A stretch of 64,000 bases of DNA from Bacteroidota bacterium (GTDB taxonomy: Bacteria > Bacteroidota > Bacteroidia > Chitinophagales > Chitinophagaceae), in NCBI GenBank assembly GCA_013286305.1, contig JABDFW010000005.1:1-64000 (forward strand), in the 5' to 3' direction. Position 1 is the stretch's first letter; every line of letters starts with the position of its first letter. This document shows, piece after piece, positions 17,872-26,783 of the stretch. Below the pieces are notes generated by a model that searched no databases, had not been told where the DNA came from, and saw only the letters and a program-made list of their open reading frames with translations. The position numbers were made by a program, and so were the translations under genes.

Positions 17872-19293
17872 ATGCAGCTACTCAGTATCATATATATTAT
17901 TTCATCTGTAACTTTTATTCTTGGGTTAAAAATGTTATCCAACCCGGCAACGGCACGCAAGGGTAATTTGATTGCCGCAGGAGGGATGAGTATAGCTATA
18001 ATAGGGACTATTTTTTTATATAAAGATGATACTGGTAATAACCTGCATAATTATGGATGGATATTTGGCGGCATCGTTATTGGCGGTATTGCTGGAACGC
18101 TTGCTGCTAAAAAAGTAAAGATGACAGCCATGCCGGAAATGGTGAGCCTGTTTAATGGTACGGGCGGAGCTTGCGCGGCGTTGATATCAATCGTTGAGTT
18201 TGATCATATCTACAAAGCAAATACACCCTCGGAATCTACATGGTTTTCTGATGTTGTTCCCTTAGGTCACTTTTTGCCAATTGCCGCCGGCGCTATTATT
18301 GGAAGTATCTCTTTTGCAGGGAGCATCATTGCGTGGGGTAAACTGAGCGGGAATGTAAAGGATCATTCTTTTAAAGGGCAGCACATATTTAATATCATTT
18401 TGTTGCTGCTTGCCATTACATCGGTTGCCTATGCCTACGATGCAAATATGAATTTTGCCAATATTCCTTTCTATATTACCGTTCTCCTTGCGTTGGTGTA
18501 TGGCGTACTCTTCGTTCTTCCTATTGGTGGCGCGGATATGCCGGTAGTTATATCGCTGCTTAACTCTTTTACCGGTGTGGCTGCTGCTTGCGGTGGTTTT
18601 TTATATGATAATAAAGTAATGCTCACAGGTGGAATTCTTGTTGGCGCTGCAGGCACTTTACTTACCATACTCATGTGCAAAGCAATGAACCGCTCATTAT
18701 TAAATGTATTGGTGGGTTCTTTTGGAGGCAGTGTTAAAGGCGAGCAACAAAAAACAACCGGTAACTATAAAGAAATAAGCATAAACGACGCGGCCATTAC
18801 CATGAGCTATTCACATAAAGTAATTATTGTGCCCGGTTATGGGCTTGCTGTTGCGCAGGCGCAGCATGCCTGCCATGAACTGGAAAAAATATTAGAAGAC
18901 AAAGGCGTTGAGGTTAAATATGCTATACACCCTGTTGCTGGGCGTATGCCCGGGCACATGAATGTATTGCTTGCAGAGGCTGATGTTAGCTACGATAAAT
19001 TATTGGAAATGGAGCAGGCTAATGAAGAATTTAAAAGTACAGATGTGGTATTAATACTCGGTGCAAACGATGTAGTAAACCCAGCAGCAAAAAATGACCC
19101 CGCATCTCCCATCTATGGCATGCCGATCTTGGAGGTAGAAGAAGCCAAATTGGTTATTGTAAATAAACGCAGCATGAAGCCCGGTTATGCCGGTATTGAA
19201 AACCAGCTTTTCTTTCAACCGAAAACATCTATGTTGTTTGGCGATGCAAAAGGCGTGTTACAGCAATTAATCGCGGAGGTGAAAACCCTGTAA
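17872..19293 (+). CDS. pntB: NAD(P) transhydrogenase subunit beta
   Basis: Membrane domain plus NADP(H)-binding domain III, 473 residues. The N-terminal 260 residues are a bundle of hydrophobic segments containing MPEMVSLFNGTGGACAAL and DMPVVISLLNSFTGVAAA. Domain III has VPGYGLAVAQAQHA, HPVAGRMPGHMNVLLAEA, GANDVVNP, and KRSMKPGYAGIENQLF. It lies 26 nt after pntAB. Confidence 0.95.
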   Translation: MQLLSIIYIISSVTFILGLKMLSNPATARKGNLIAAGGMSIAIIGTIFLYKDDTGNNLHNYGWIFGGIVIGGIAGTLAAKKVKMTAMPEMVSLFNGTGGACAALISIVEFDHIYKANTPSESTWFSDVVPLGHFLPIAAGAIIGSISFAGSIIAWGKLSGNVKDHSFKGQHIFNIILLLLAITSVAYAYDANMNFANIPFYITVLLALVYGVLFVLPIGGADMPVVISLLNSFTGVAAACGGFLYDNKVMLTGGILVGAAGTLLTILMCKAMNRSLLNVLVGSFGGSVKGEQQKTTGNYKEISINDAAITMSYSHKVIIVPGYGLAVAQAQHACHELEKILEDKGVEVKYAIHPVAGRMPGHMNVLLAEADVSYDKLLEMEQANEEFKSTDVVLILGANDVVNPAAKNDPASPIYGMPILEVEEAKLVIVNKRSMKPGYAGIENQLFFQPKTSMLFGDAKGVLQQLIAEVKTL

Positions 19294-19299
19294 ACCGAG

Positions 19300-19371
19300 C
19301 CCTCTAAATCTCTCCCGAAATAAGCCTGCCTGCCGCAGACTGGTTCGGGACAGGCTCTAAAGGGAGACTTT
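19300..19371 (+). repeat. Palindromic CTAAAGGG-type repeat with long insert
   Basis: Begins ccctctaaatctctcccgaa and ends ttcgggacaggctctaaag followed by ggagacttta. The outer arms are the same palindromic family found throughout the trp operon, and the inner CCCGAA/TTCGGG palindrome recurs in the copies at 56.1 and 62.4 kb. Confidence 0.7.
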
Positions 19372-19444
19372 ATATAAGCGAAGAACAAATAGTAGACAAT
19401 AAAAAGTTATAGACATCTGCAAAAGCATATAATTTCAGAAGATA

Positions 19445-20911
19445 ATGAGGCAACTCCCGGCATCTTTGATGGCATCATTGACGAAGATTGAAGGCTTTGA
19501 TAAAGAAGCTTTTGAAAAGGTGCATGCGTCGGGTGAACAGGTTACATCGGTCAGGCTTAATCCGCAGAAAGTGTTGAACGTGAAACGTGAAACGGCAGAC
19601 ATGAAATTGGGAATATCGCCCATAAAAAATGATGAGGGCAAGGTCAGCCCATCTTTCACGTTTGACGTTTCACGTTTCACGCCTGGTGTTCTTCCTTTCA
19701 CTTCTTCAATTCCATGGTGCCCACATGGCCTTTACCTGCCTGAACGGCCTTCCTTCACTTTCGACCCGTTGTTTCATGCAGGCGCCTATTATGTGCAGGA
19801 AGCCAGCAGCATGTTTTTGTGGGAAGTCCTAAGACAAACGGTTGGTGATAATACAGCCGGCGCTAAAGTGTTAGACCTTTGCGCTGCCCCGGGTGGTAAA
19901 AGCACCCTGCTTGCTTCGTATTTTAAAGATGGATTGGTGGTTGCAAATGACACCATACGCTCAAGGGCTGCGGTTTTGGCGGAGAATATTACAAAATGGG
20001 GGAGTGCAAATACGGTAGTTAGTAATAATGACCCTAAAGCGTTTGCTAAACTGGAAAGTTATTTTGATGTGATGGTGATTGACGCCCCCTGCAGCGGCAG
20101 CGGTTTATTCAGGAGAGATGAAGATGCCATTTCAGAATGGAGCGAAGAAAATGTTTTGCTTTGCAGCCAGCGCCAGCAACGCATAATAGCAGATGCATAC
20201 AATGCCCTGAAAAAGGATGGCATTCTTATATATTCCACCTGCTCGTATTCACAGGAAGAAGATGAACAAATATTAGATTGGTTATGTGAAGAATTTGAAA
20301 TTGAAAGTTTAAAGCTATCAATTAATCAGGAGTGGGGCATTGTTGAAACAGCAAGTGATAAACATAAAGCGCATGGATACAGGTTTTACCCATACAAACT
20401 AAAAGGAGAAGGTTTTTTTATTTCGGCGTTTAAAAAAAATGATGGAAGGGAAGTACAGCATCATGCACAGGGTGTGCAAAAGAGTTCGAAAGAAGAGGTA
20501 TTTATTGCCAGTATGTTCATAAATAAACCTGCAGAGTTTTTCTACATAAAGCAGGCGGAAAGCATTGTTGCAATACCTTTACAGTGGGCCGGTGATATTA
20601 CTGTTTTACAAAAGAATTTGTATTTACGTAAAGCCGGGATAACAATTGGAACAGTTAAAGGAAAGGATCTTATACCGGGGCATGAACTGGCAATGAGTGC
20701 TATAACGGCAGATAATTTACCCGTTGTTTCTTTGAGTAAAGAACAGGCGATACAGTATTTGCAAAAGAAAGAAGTACCGCTTAACAATTTAGAGAAAGGA
20801 TGGACGTTAGCTAAATATAATGGTATAAACCTTGGATGGCTAAAAGTATTGCACAACCGTGTTAACAACTATTACCCCGTTGAGTGGCGGATTTTGAAAG
20901 AAAAGCCCTAA
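19445..20911 (+). CDS. RsmB/RsmF-family rRNA (cytosine-C5) methyltransferase with repeat-derived insertion
   Basis: NOL1/NOP2/sun-type RNA m5C methyltransferase, 488 residues. SAM binding is in VLDLCAAPGGKSTLLA; the catalytic cysteines are in DAPCSGSGLFRRDE and YSTCSYSQEEDE. The C-terminal third resembles the PUA-like RNA-binding part of RsmF/YebU proteins. Residues about 43-88, between SVRLNPQK and IPWCPHGLYLPERPSF, look like an in-frame insertion of roughly 138 nt (19571-19708). Its DNA consists of 'cgtgaaa' words and a perfect 15-base inverted repeat. The frame is intact, so the protein is probably still made. Confidence 0.88.
   Translation: MRQLPASLMASLTKIEGFDKEAFEKVHASGEQVTSVRLNPQKVLNVKRETADMKLGISPIKNDEGKVSPSFTFDVSRFTPGVLPFTSSIPWCPHGLYLPERPSFTFDPLFHAGAYYVQEASSMFLWEVLRQTVGDNTAGAKVLDLCAAPGGKSTLLASYFKDGLVVANDTIRSRAAVLAENITKWGSANTVVSNNDPKAFAKLESYFDVMVIDAPCSGSGLFRRDEDAISEWSEENVLLCSQRQQRIIADAYNALKKDGILIYSTCSYSQEEDEQILDWLCEEFEIESLKLSINQEWGIVETASDKHKAHGYRFYPYKLKGEGFFISAFKKNDGREVQHHAQGVQKSSKEEVFIASMFINKPAEFFYIKQAESIVAIPLQWAGDITVLQKNLYLRKAGITIGTVKGKDLIPGHELAMSAITADNLPVVSLSKEQAIQYLQKKEVPLNNLEKGWTLAKYNGINLGWLKVLHNRVNNYYPVEWRILKEKP
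19571..19708 (+). repeat. Word-repeat element inside the methyltransferase gene
   Basis: CGTGAAACGTGAAAC at 19579-19593 is repeated as its exact reverse complement at 19667-19681. Imperfect similarity continues inward (words like 'catgaaa' and 'tttcacg'). The element is a multiple of three in length and has no stop in the coding frame. Confidence 0.7.
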
Positions 20912-21050
20912 TTATGTATTGAGGCTGAAACGTTAATTGAGATGACAATTAGAACGGTTATTGCGGTTTAATAAAATGCAGGAGAAAAAGAGCGGGTTAT
21001 TATTTTAGTATTTTGCCCGGGAATGTCTTTACCCCCGCAGAAAAAGTAAC

Positions 21051-22568
21051 ATGAGCATGAAAAAAATATTGCAGGCATTTTTTATATTTTGTTTCCTGGT
21101 TGAGTCACACACAGTAACAGCACAATCGTCTGACGATTATATTGTGCACACCATTAAACATGGTGAAGTTATTTCTGTACTGGCAAAAAAATACAATGTT
21201 ACAGTAGAAGAGATCATACAATTGAATAAATTAGGCCCCAACCCAATTTTGCATGTTGGTGATAAAGTGAGGTTGCCACTGAACGCACATCTAAGCCCAA
21301 CTGCTGATACCACAGTCCCGGCAGCACCGGTAGCCCAGCCCGTTACCGTTAATAAAGCACCTGCACCATTAAAAAAAGATACGGTATTGCAGGCGCCACC
21401 AAAGACGCCTAACTATGTTATGCATACAATAGAGCATGGTGAAGTTTTGTCAGTATTGGCTAAAAAATATAACGTAACCGTTGCGGAGATAGCGGAGCTT
21501 AATAAATTAGGCACAAACCCCATTTTGCATGTTGGGGAGAGGATCAAACTCCCTCCTGGTGCACATTTATCATTAACGACGGATAGCACCAAACTTGCAG
21601 GGCCCGTAAAGCCGCCGGTTACAGTTAACAAAGCACCTGCGCCAATTAAAAAGGATACAATAATAGCTGCGGCATCCAAAGCGCCTAATTACGTTTTACA
21701 TACCGTACAGCACGGCGAGGTATTATCTGTATTGGCAAAAAAATATCATGTAACTGTTGAGGAGATAGTAAAACTGAATAAATTAGGGACTAACCCAATT
21801 TTACATGTTGGCGATGTTATAAAACTGCCTCCCGGTGCTTCTGAAACAGCAAGCAGCATCCCGCAAACAGTTGATCAGCCCACTACGCCCGTTGTTGTTA
21901 CCAGACAGGCGGAAAAAATTACCGATACAACCGCGCAAACGCCTGCTGATGCAAACATTCATATTGTTCGCAGTAAAGAAACGCTTTATGGCATTGGCAG
22001 ACAATATAAAGTAACTGTTGATCAATTGAAAAGCTGGAACAACCTTAAGGACAATACGATTACAGCGGGGCAAAAACTTATTATAAGGAGCAGCAGCACT
22101 AATATTGGAAACACTACAGCAACGCCCCCAGTTGTTAGTAAACCAACTCAACCGGTAACAGCATCTAATGCACCTTTACAAAACTCAACGCCAACTAAAA
22201 AAATTGCACCTCCTGTTCCGCCCGATGCAAGCCTCGCTAATATTCCTGCTGAAGGATTTTTTACACCTATGTTTGGTAAAGATGTAGCGGCAAGAACCCT
22301 GCAAACATCAACGGGAACCGCAATGACTTTTAAAACGGCCAGTGGCTGGACCGATAAAAAATATTATATATTGATGAATGATGTGCCGCCCGGTTCTATT
22401 GTGAAAATATCTTCAGGAGATGGTAAGTCGGTTTATGCAAAAATTTTGTGGAATATGGGTGACATGAAAGATAATGAAGGATTGAACTACCGCATCAGCG
22501 ATGCCGCAGCATCCGCTCTTGGAATAAAAGACTCAAAATTCCAGGTAACGATTACTTATTATGAGTAG
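21051..22568 (+). CDS. Secreted protein with four LysM domains
   Basis: Cell-wall-associated protein of 505 residues. The signal peptide is MSMKKILQAFFIFCFLVESHTVTAQ. LysM domains lie at about residues 30-75, 122-167, 214-259 and 303-347. The first three form tandem units of about 92 residues, each with HGEVLSVLAKKY and NKLGTNPILHVGD plus a proline-rich linker (VTVNKAPAP), so they arose by recent duplication; the fourth is divergent. The C-terminal 110 residues are a separate domain I cannot name. LysM modules bind N-acetylglucosamine in peptidoglycan. No catalytic domain is evident. Confidence 0.88.
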   Translation: MSMKKILQAFFIFCFLVESHTVTAQSSDDYIVHTIKHGEVISVLAKKYNVTVEEIIQLNKLGPNPILHVGDKVRLPLNAHLSPTADTTVPAAPVAQPVTVNKAPAPLKKDTVLQAPPKTPNYVMHTIEHGEVLSVLAKKYNVTVAEIAELNKLGTNPILHVGERIKLPPGAHLSLTTDSTKLAGPVKPPVTVNKAPAPIKKDTIIAAASKAPNYVLHTVQHGEVLSVLAKKYHVTVEEIVKLNKLGTNPILHVGDVIKLPPGASETASSIPQTVDQPTTPVVVTRQAEKITDTTAQTPADANIHIVRSKETLYGIGRQYKVTVDQLKSWNNLKDNTITAGQKLIIRSSSTNIGNTTATPPVVSKPTQPVTASNAPLQNSTPTKKIAPPVPPDASLANIPAEGFFTPMFGKDVAARTLQTSTGTAMTFKTASGWTDKKYYILMNDVPPGSIVKISSGDGKSVYAKILWNMGDMKDNEGLNYRISDAAASALGIKDSKFQVTITYYE

Positions 22569-22793
22569 AGCAGTCCATAGTCCATGGCTGATAGTCCATA
22601 GCAATACATGCGAATATTAGAGCAGGCGTGAACTTTCTTATTTTAGACTTTGGCTTTTGGGTTTATTTGGACTTTGGCTTTTGGGTTTATTTGGACTTTA
22701 CTTTTTTATTGGACTTTGAAATTTGACTTTATTTGGGATTTGCTTTATTATTTGGACTTTGGATTTTCGCTTTATTTGGACTTTGCGTTTTTA
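22569..22793. repeat. Tandem 'tttggactttgg' word repeats
   Basis: Low-complexity gap between the convergent LysM and fmt genes. First come 'agtccatag' words, then a perfect tandem of a 24-base unit ending in 'gggtttatttggacttt', then decaying variants. No gene is seen. Confidence 0.7.
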
Positions 22794-23747
22794 TTAGCCT
22801 TTATTTTCCTGCAGCCTGTAGCCTCTTAAAAAATCGGTTATAAGCATTCTTTTTTTCCCTTCCAGTTGTATATCCAGCAAATGAATAAACCCGTTTTTAC
22901 AGGCATACTTTAAAAATGTTTTTCCATCCGTTTTAATCGCTCCTTCTTCAACATTATGCAGAGTAATTTCCTTTTTGCTTCTAAATATTTTAAGTATTTT
23001 ATCATCCAAAAAAGTAAATGCAGCGGGGTAGGGGGATAGGCCGCGGATTAGGTTATAAATTTCACCCACTGTTTTGTTCCAGTCAATTTTACATGTTTCT
23101 GTAAATATTTTTGGTGCATGATGTAAAGTTTGGGGATCAGTTACTATTTCAGATTGTGTTATCTCTTTTAAAGTGCCGTCAGCCAATTGCTGCATAGTTT
23201 TTACTAACAGATCCGCGCCGGTTATCTTCATCCTGTCATGCAGTTCACCGGCTGTTTCATCTTCACCAATACTCAATTTTTCCTGTAACAATATATTTCC
23301 GGTATCAATAGCATGCTGTAATTTAAAAGTAGTTACGCCTGTTTCTTTCTCACCATTAATCACAGCCCAGTTTATGGGTGCCGCACCACGATATTCCGGC
23401 AACAAGGAGGCATGCAGGTTAATAGTTCCCATGGGCGGCATATTCCAAACAATTTCCGGCAGCATGCGAAAAGCCACCACTACCTGTACATCTGCGTTTA
23501 GTGACCGCAATTCTTGAATAAAAGCATCATTTTTCAATTTTTCCGGTTGCAGTAAACGCAATCCCTTTTCTACTGCGTATTTCTTTATAGCACTCTCCTG
23601 AATGTTCAAGCCCCTTCCTGCGGATTTATCAGGGGCTGTTACAACACCCACAATATCAAAACCCGCTTTCACAAGGGCATCCAGCGATGCAACTGCAAAT
23701 TCAGGTGTGCCCATAAAAACGATGCGAAGCTTATTGGTTTTCTGCAT
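22794..23747 (-). CDS. fmt: Methionyl-tRNA formyltransferase
   Basis: Formylates initiator Met-tRNA using 10-formyl-tetrahydrofolate. It has 317 residues from the ATG at 23745-23747; a longer reading starting at 23792 adds an unconserved extension. The N-terminus is RIVFMGTPEFAVASLDALV; the formyl-transfer site is HASLLPEYRGAAPINWAVINGE. The C-terminal OB-like domain is present. Confidence 0.95.
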   Translation of the reverse strand: MQKTNKLRIVFMGTPEFAVASLDALVKAGFDIVGVVTAPDKSAGRGLNIQESAIKKYAVEKGLRLLQPEKLKNDAFIQELRSLNADVQVVVAFRMLPEIVWNMPPMGTINLHASLLPEYRGAAPINWAVINGEKETGVTTFKLQHAIDTGNILLQEKLSIGEDETAGELHDRMKITGADLLVKTMQQLADGTLKEITQSEIVTDPQTLHHAPKIFTETCKIDWNKTVGEIYNLIRGLSPYPAAFTFLDDKILKIFRSKKEITLHNVEEGAIKTDGKTFLKYACKNGFIHLLDIQLEGKKRMLITDFLRGYRLQENKG

Positions 23748-23866
23748 TTGGCAAAAGTAAGCAGGTATGTTTAATAAACTTTCACAGGGCATCCTGTTGC
23801 CGGTATATTACTTTGAATTACAATCATTGTGTTTCTAAAATTGGGGTTTATACAAAGGCTTCCTTA

Positions 23867-25132
23867 TTATTCAAAATCAGGATATAATAAATATTTCTTT
23901 CTTATTTTTTTAAAAGCAGCTAATTTAGGTTCCCAGCTTTTGCGTATTTCACTCTCTGATAATCCCTGCTGTATTTGCTGCATCAATTCATTGCTGCCTG
24001 CAAGCAAATTAAAATAATATTTATAGTCCGGGCCGCTTTTTGTCCTGGTAAAAAAACTGCCTTTATCACCAAATAACCTGTATGCCTGTAAAACCCATTT
24101 TAATTCTATCCTTTTAGGCTGGGGCTCATTTATGATGTTCCAGCCATAACATACCTGGCCCTTGAATTTGGGATCTTTTGCTCCTTCTGTTACATAAGGT
24201 ATGAACTTAAACAAAGTATCAGGTAAAGATGGATGGCCAAATATTGCAAAAGGGTGTTCGGTGCCACGGCCTTCACTTAATACGGTACCTTCAAAAAAAC
24301 AAGTGGATGGGTACCAATAAACTGAAGGCATATCGGCGAGGTTTGGTGAAGGTTTAACGGGCAATATGTACCTGCTTTTATGCGTATAATTCCTACAGGG
24401 TATTACAATTAATTGAAAGCTAGAATCCTTATATTCAAAACCAAGCACATCTCCGATGGTAATTTTCTTATCCTGTTTGCGTATTATATGCCAGGGCAGC
24501 CATTGCTCACCTAAAAGCATTTTAGCATATTCACCCAGCGTCATTCCATATACCACAGGTATTGGCTGCATGCCTACAAAACTTTTATAATTACTGTCAA
24601 GTACCGGCCCGTCAACGTAAAAACCATTGGGATTGGGCCGGTCGAGGATAATGAGTGGCTTGTCGTTCTTTATCGCACTCTCCAGAAAATCCTGAAGAGA
24701 GGAAATGTACGTGTAAAAACGGGCTCCAACGTCCTGTATATCAAAAACCAGTATATCTATATCGGCAAGATCGGCTGGAGTAGGTTTTGTTTTTTTGCCG
24801 TATAAGGAAATTACTTTCACGCCTGTAAGGCTGTCAATATAGCTGTCAACCTGCTCACCAGCATCCGCTTTGCCCCTAAAACCATGCTCCGGCCCAAATA
24901 TTTTGGTTATGGTAATACCGAGTTTTTGCAAAGTGTCAACAAGATGGGTATTGCCCACCATTGAAGTATTGTTGGCAAATACACCAACCCGTTTGCCTTT
25001 TAATAGTGGCAGGTATTCTTTTATTTGATAAGCCCCCGGAAGAATAGCGGGAGTATTGGAAGACGTGTGAGACTGGGCAATTAAGTTTTGAAAAACCTGG
25101 CTAAGTATAAGCAATATCAATAATTTCTTCAT
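23867..25132 (-). CDS. DUF1343 protein, NamZ-like exo-beta-N-acetylmuramidase
   Basis: Secreted protein of 421 residues with signal peptide MKKLLILLILSQVFQNLIAQ. It matches the DUF1343 (PF07075) family, whose Bacillus member NamZ removes terminal N-acetylmuramic acid from peptidoglycan fragments. Family stretches visible are GKRVGVFANNTSMV, IFGPEHGFRGKADAGE, VFDIQDVGARFYTYISSL, and LDRPNPNGFYVDGPVLD. It probably acts in the periplasm or outside the cell in muropeptide recycling. The specific activity is inferred from the family. Confidence 0.87.
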   Translation of the reverse strand: MKKLLILLILSQVFQNLIAQSHTSSNTPAILPGAYQIKEYLPLLKGKRVGVFANNTSMVGNTHLVDTLQKLGITITKIFGPEHGFRGKADAGEQVDSYIDSLTGVKVISLYGKKTKPTPADLADIDILVFDIQDVGARFYTYISSLQDFLESAIKNDKPLIILDRPNPNGFYVDGPVLDSNYKSFVGMQPIPVVYGMTLGEYAKMLLGEQWLPWHIIRKQDKKITIGDVLGFEYKDSSFQLIVIPCRNYTHKSRYILPVKPSPNLADMPSVYWYPSTCFFEGTVLSEGRGTEHPFAIFGHPSLPDTLFKFIPYVTEGAKDPKFKGQVCYGWNIINEPQPKRIELKWVLQAYRLFGDKGSFFTRTKSGPDYKYYFNLLAGSNELMQQIQQGLSESEIRKSWEPKLAAFKKIRKKYLLYPDFE

Positions 25133-25324
25133 GCGCGCTGATGTTATAATAATGGAAAGTTAACTAAAAATAATTGTGGATAAAACCTAATAAACTTACC
25201 TTGCCCCCTGATTGATTAGTTTACAAAGTAAAGCGAACAATGCCTTGTAAAAAAGCACACCGCCGTATAAAATGTAAAGCTAACCTGTTCTGTATTAAAT
25301 ATTTATAACAAAATTTTTTTTGCA

Positions 25325-25780
25325 ATGCGTGAAGTAAAAACAGGCGATAAAATAAAGATCCATTATCATGGACGCCTTACAGATGATACCACATTTGACA
25401 GCAGCGAAGGCCGTGAACCCCTTGAATTTGAAGTAGGCAGCGGGCAGGTTATACCCGGATTTGATAATGGCGTATTGGGGATGACACCCGGACAAAAGAA
25501 AACAATACAGATACCGGTAGATGAAGCATACGGGCCGGTGCAGGAAGATATGTTTATGGAGTTTCCTATAGACCGCTTTCCGGCAGATATGAAGCCCGAA
25601 GTTGGCATGTCGCTGAACATGAGCAATGGCAGCGGCCAGGCAATTCCTGTAGTGATTGCAGAGGTACAGGATGAAGTTGTAATACTGGATGCTAATCACC
25701 CTTTGGCAGGTGAAGACCTTATTTTTGACCTTGAATTGGTGGAAATTGTAGCCCCAAAGTCGCTTATTATTATGCCGTGA
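25325..25780 (+). CDS. FKBP-type peptidyl-prolyl isomerase, SlyD-like
   Basis: Protein of 151 residues with a split FKBP domain and the IF (insert-in-flap) chaperone domain characteristic of SlyD. Motifs are GDKIKIHYHGRLTDDTTFDSS, GSGQVIPGFDNGVLGM, and the C-terminal VILDANHPLAGEDLIFDLEL. The histidine-rich metal-binding tail of E. coli SlyD is absent. The start ATG is at 25325. Confidence 0.93.
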   Translation: MREVKTGDKIKIHYHGRLTDDTTFDSSEGREPLEFEVGSGQVIPGFDNGVLGMTPGQKKTIQIPVDEAYGPVQEDMFMEFPIDRFPADMKPEVGMSLNMSNGSGQAIPVVIAEVQDEVVILDANHPLAGEDLIFDLELVEIVAPKSLIIMP

Positions 25781-25784
25781 GTTA

Positions 25785-25906
25785 AGTTTGAATGTTTGAG
25801 AGTTTGAATAGTTCACAAGTTTCAGGAGTTCACAGGTTTGAATGTTTGAGAGTTTGAGTAGTTCAAATAGTTCACGAGTTCAAGTAGTTCACAAGTTCGG
25901 CGTTAT
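25785..25906. repeat. 'gtttgaatgtttgag' word repeats
   Basis: A 26-base block with the words gtttgaatgtttgagag and tttga occurs twice (from 25791 and 25833), surrounded by many 'agttcaca' variants at 8-9 nt spacing. It lies immediately after the isomerase gene. Confidence 0.65.
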
Positions 25907-25917
25907 ACATAAAAAGA

Positions 25918-25961
25918 ATAAAGTTCAGGAGAGTGTTTGTACATGCTCCTGAACTTTTTTT
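25918..25961 (+). terminator. Strong rho-independent terminator
   Basis: AAGTTCAGGAG (25921-25931) pairs with CTCCTGAACTT (25946-25956), followed by a T-run. An A-rich left flank may let it work for the minus-strand gene as well. Confidence 0.85.
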
Positions 25962-26043
25962 AATAGGAGTTATTCGACCAATCAACTGGTTTTTACAATC
26001 CCTTACCAATCAACCTCGTTTTCCCCCTTTAGGGGCAGGGGTT

Positions 26044-26589
26044 TCATCTCCTCAGCCACCAGCCAAGCCATATTCCCGTTAACCCCCATTGGCCTACCGC
26101 ATCAATTATATAGCCTTTCTGCCCTGGCGTTTCATACCAGATATGGTAGGTATAAGGTGAATTAAGATAAACAATAAAGCCAATAAATAAGCTCGCGGTA
26201 AAAATTGTAAAAAATGAGGCCGTTGGTATCTTTATCAGTATCCAGCAAAGCATCCAAACAATTACAAGGTTTACAACAAACACACGTATCATATTTGATA
26301 CCATATTATCCGCGTTAAGTGAGCGGTGATAAGCTACCAAAGCCCATGGCTTGCCTTTATTTGCATTTGCAAGCTTGTTCATTGCGTCCATTGATGAACC
26401 TGGCGGCAAAGAAGGCATAAAGTACTGTCCTGTTTTTAAATCCTTTGAGGTGAGAAAAGCAAGAATGCTGTCCTGCTTAGGGGTGTAATCCTGTGATTTG
26501 CGGTGAAGATCTAAAACTGTCCAGGATAAAAACTGTACAATAAAGATAATAATGGCGCCCACCAGGGCCCCGACAATTGTTTTTTTCAT
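26044..26589 (-). CDS. Hypothetical membrane protein
   Basis: I do not recognise this 181-residue protein. The ATG at 26587-26589 gives MKKTIVGALVGAIIIFIVQFL, a membrane anchor or signal segment. After a hydrophilic part of about 80 residues (YTPKQDSILAFLTSKDL) there are two more hydrophobic stretches (about 105-125 and 128-150) and a C-terminal GQWGLTGIWLGWWLRR. This suggests at least three membrane passes. A palindromic repeat overlaps its stop codon. Confidence 0.7.
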   Translation of the reverse strand: MKKTIVGALVGAIIIFIVQFLSWTVLDLHRKSQDYTPKQDSILAFLTSKDLKTGQYFMPSLPPGSSMDAMNKLANANKGKPWALVAYHRSLNADNMVSNMIRVFVVNLVIVWMLCWILIKIPTASFFTIFTASLFIGFIVYLNSPYTYHIWYETPGQKGYIIDAVGQWGLTGIWLGWWLRR

Positions 26590-26770
26590 GATGAAGGTTT
26601 TTTGTTTTTTAATGGCCATAAGCAATCAGTCATAAATTGGTTATATCCTTACCGGAAAGAGGGGGAATAGCCAATTATTTTATGGCTTATTTCATATGGG
26701 TTTGTTTAGTTGGATACAAGATAGAAAACATTTATAAGCTTTAAAAAACTGTTTTGGTAATTTGGCACGT

Positions 26771-26778
26771 TAATTTTG
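26771..26778 (+). promoter_or_regulatory. -7 box TAATTTTG before pepT
   Basis: An exact TAnnTTTG match ends 5 nt before the ATG at 26784. If used, the mRNA would start at or near the start codon, with essentially no leader. No good -33 TTTG lies at 19-21 nt. Confidence 0.45.
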
Positions 26779-26783
26779 CTTTT

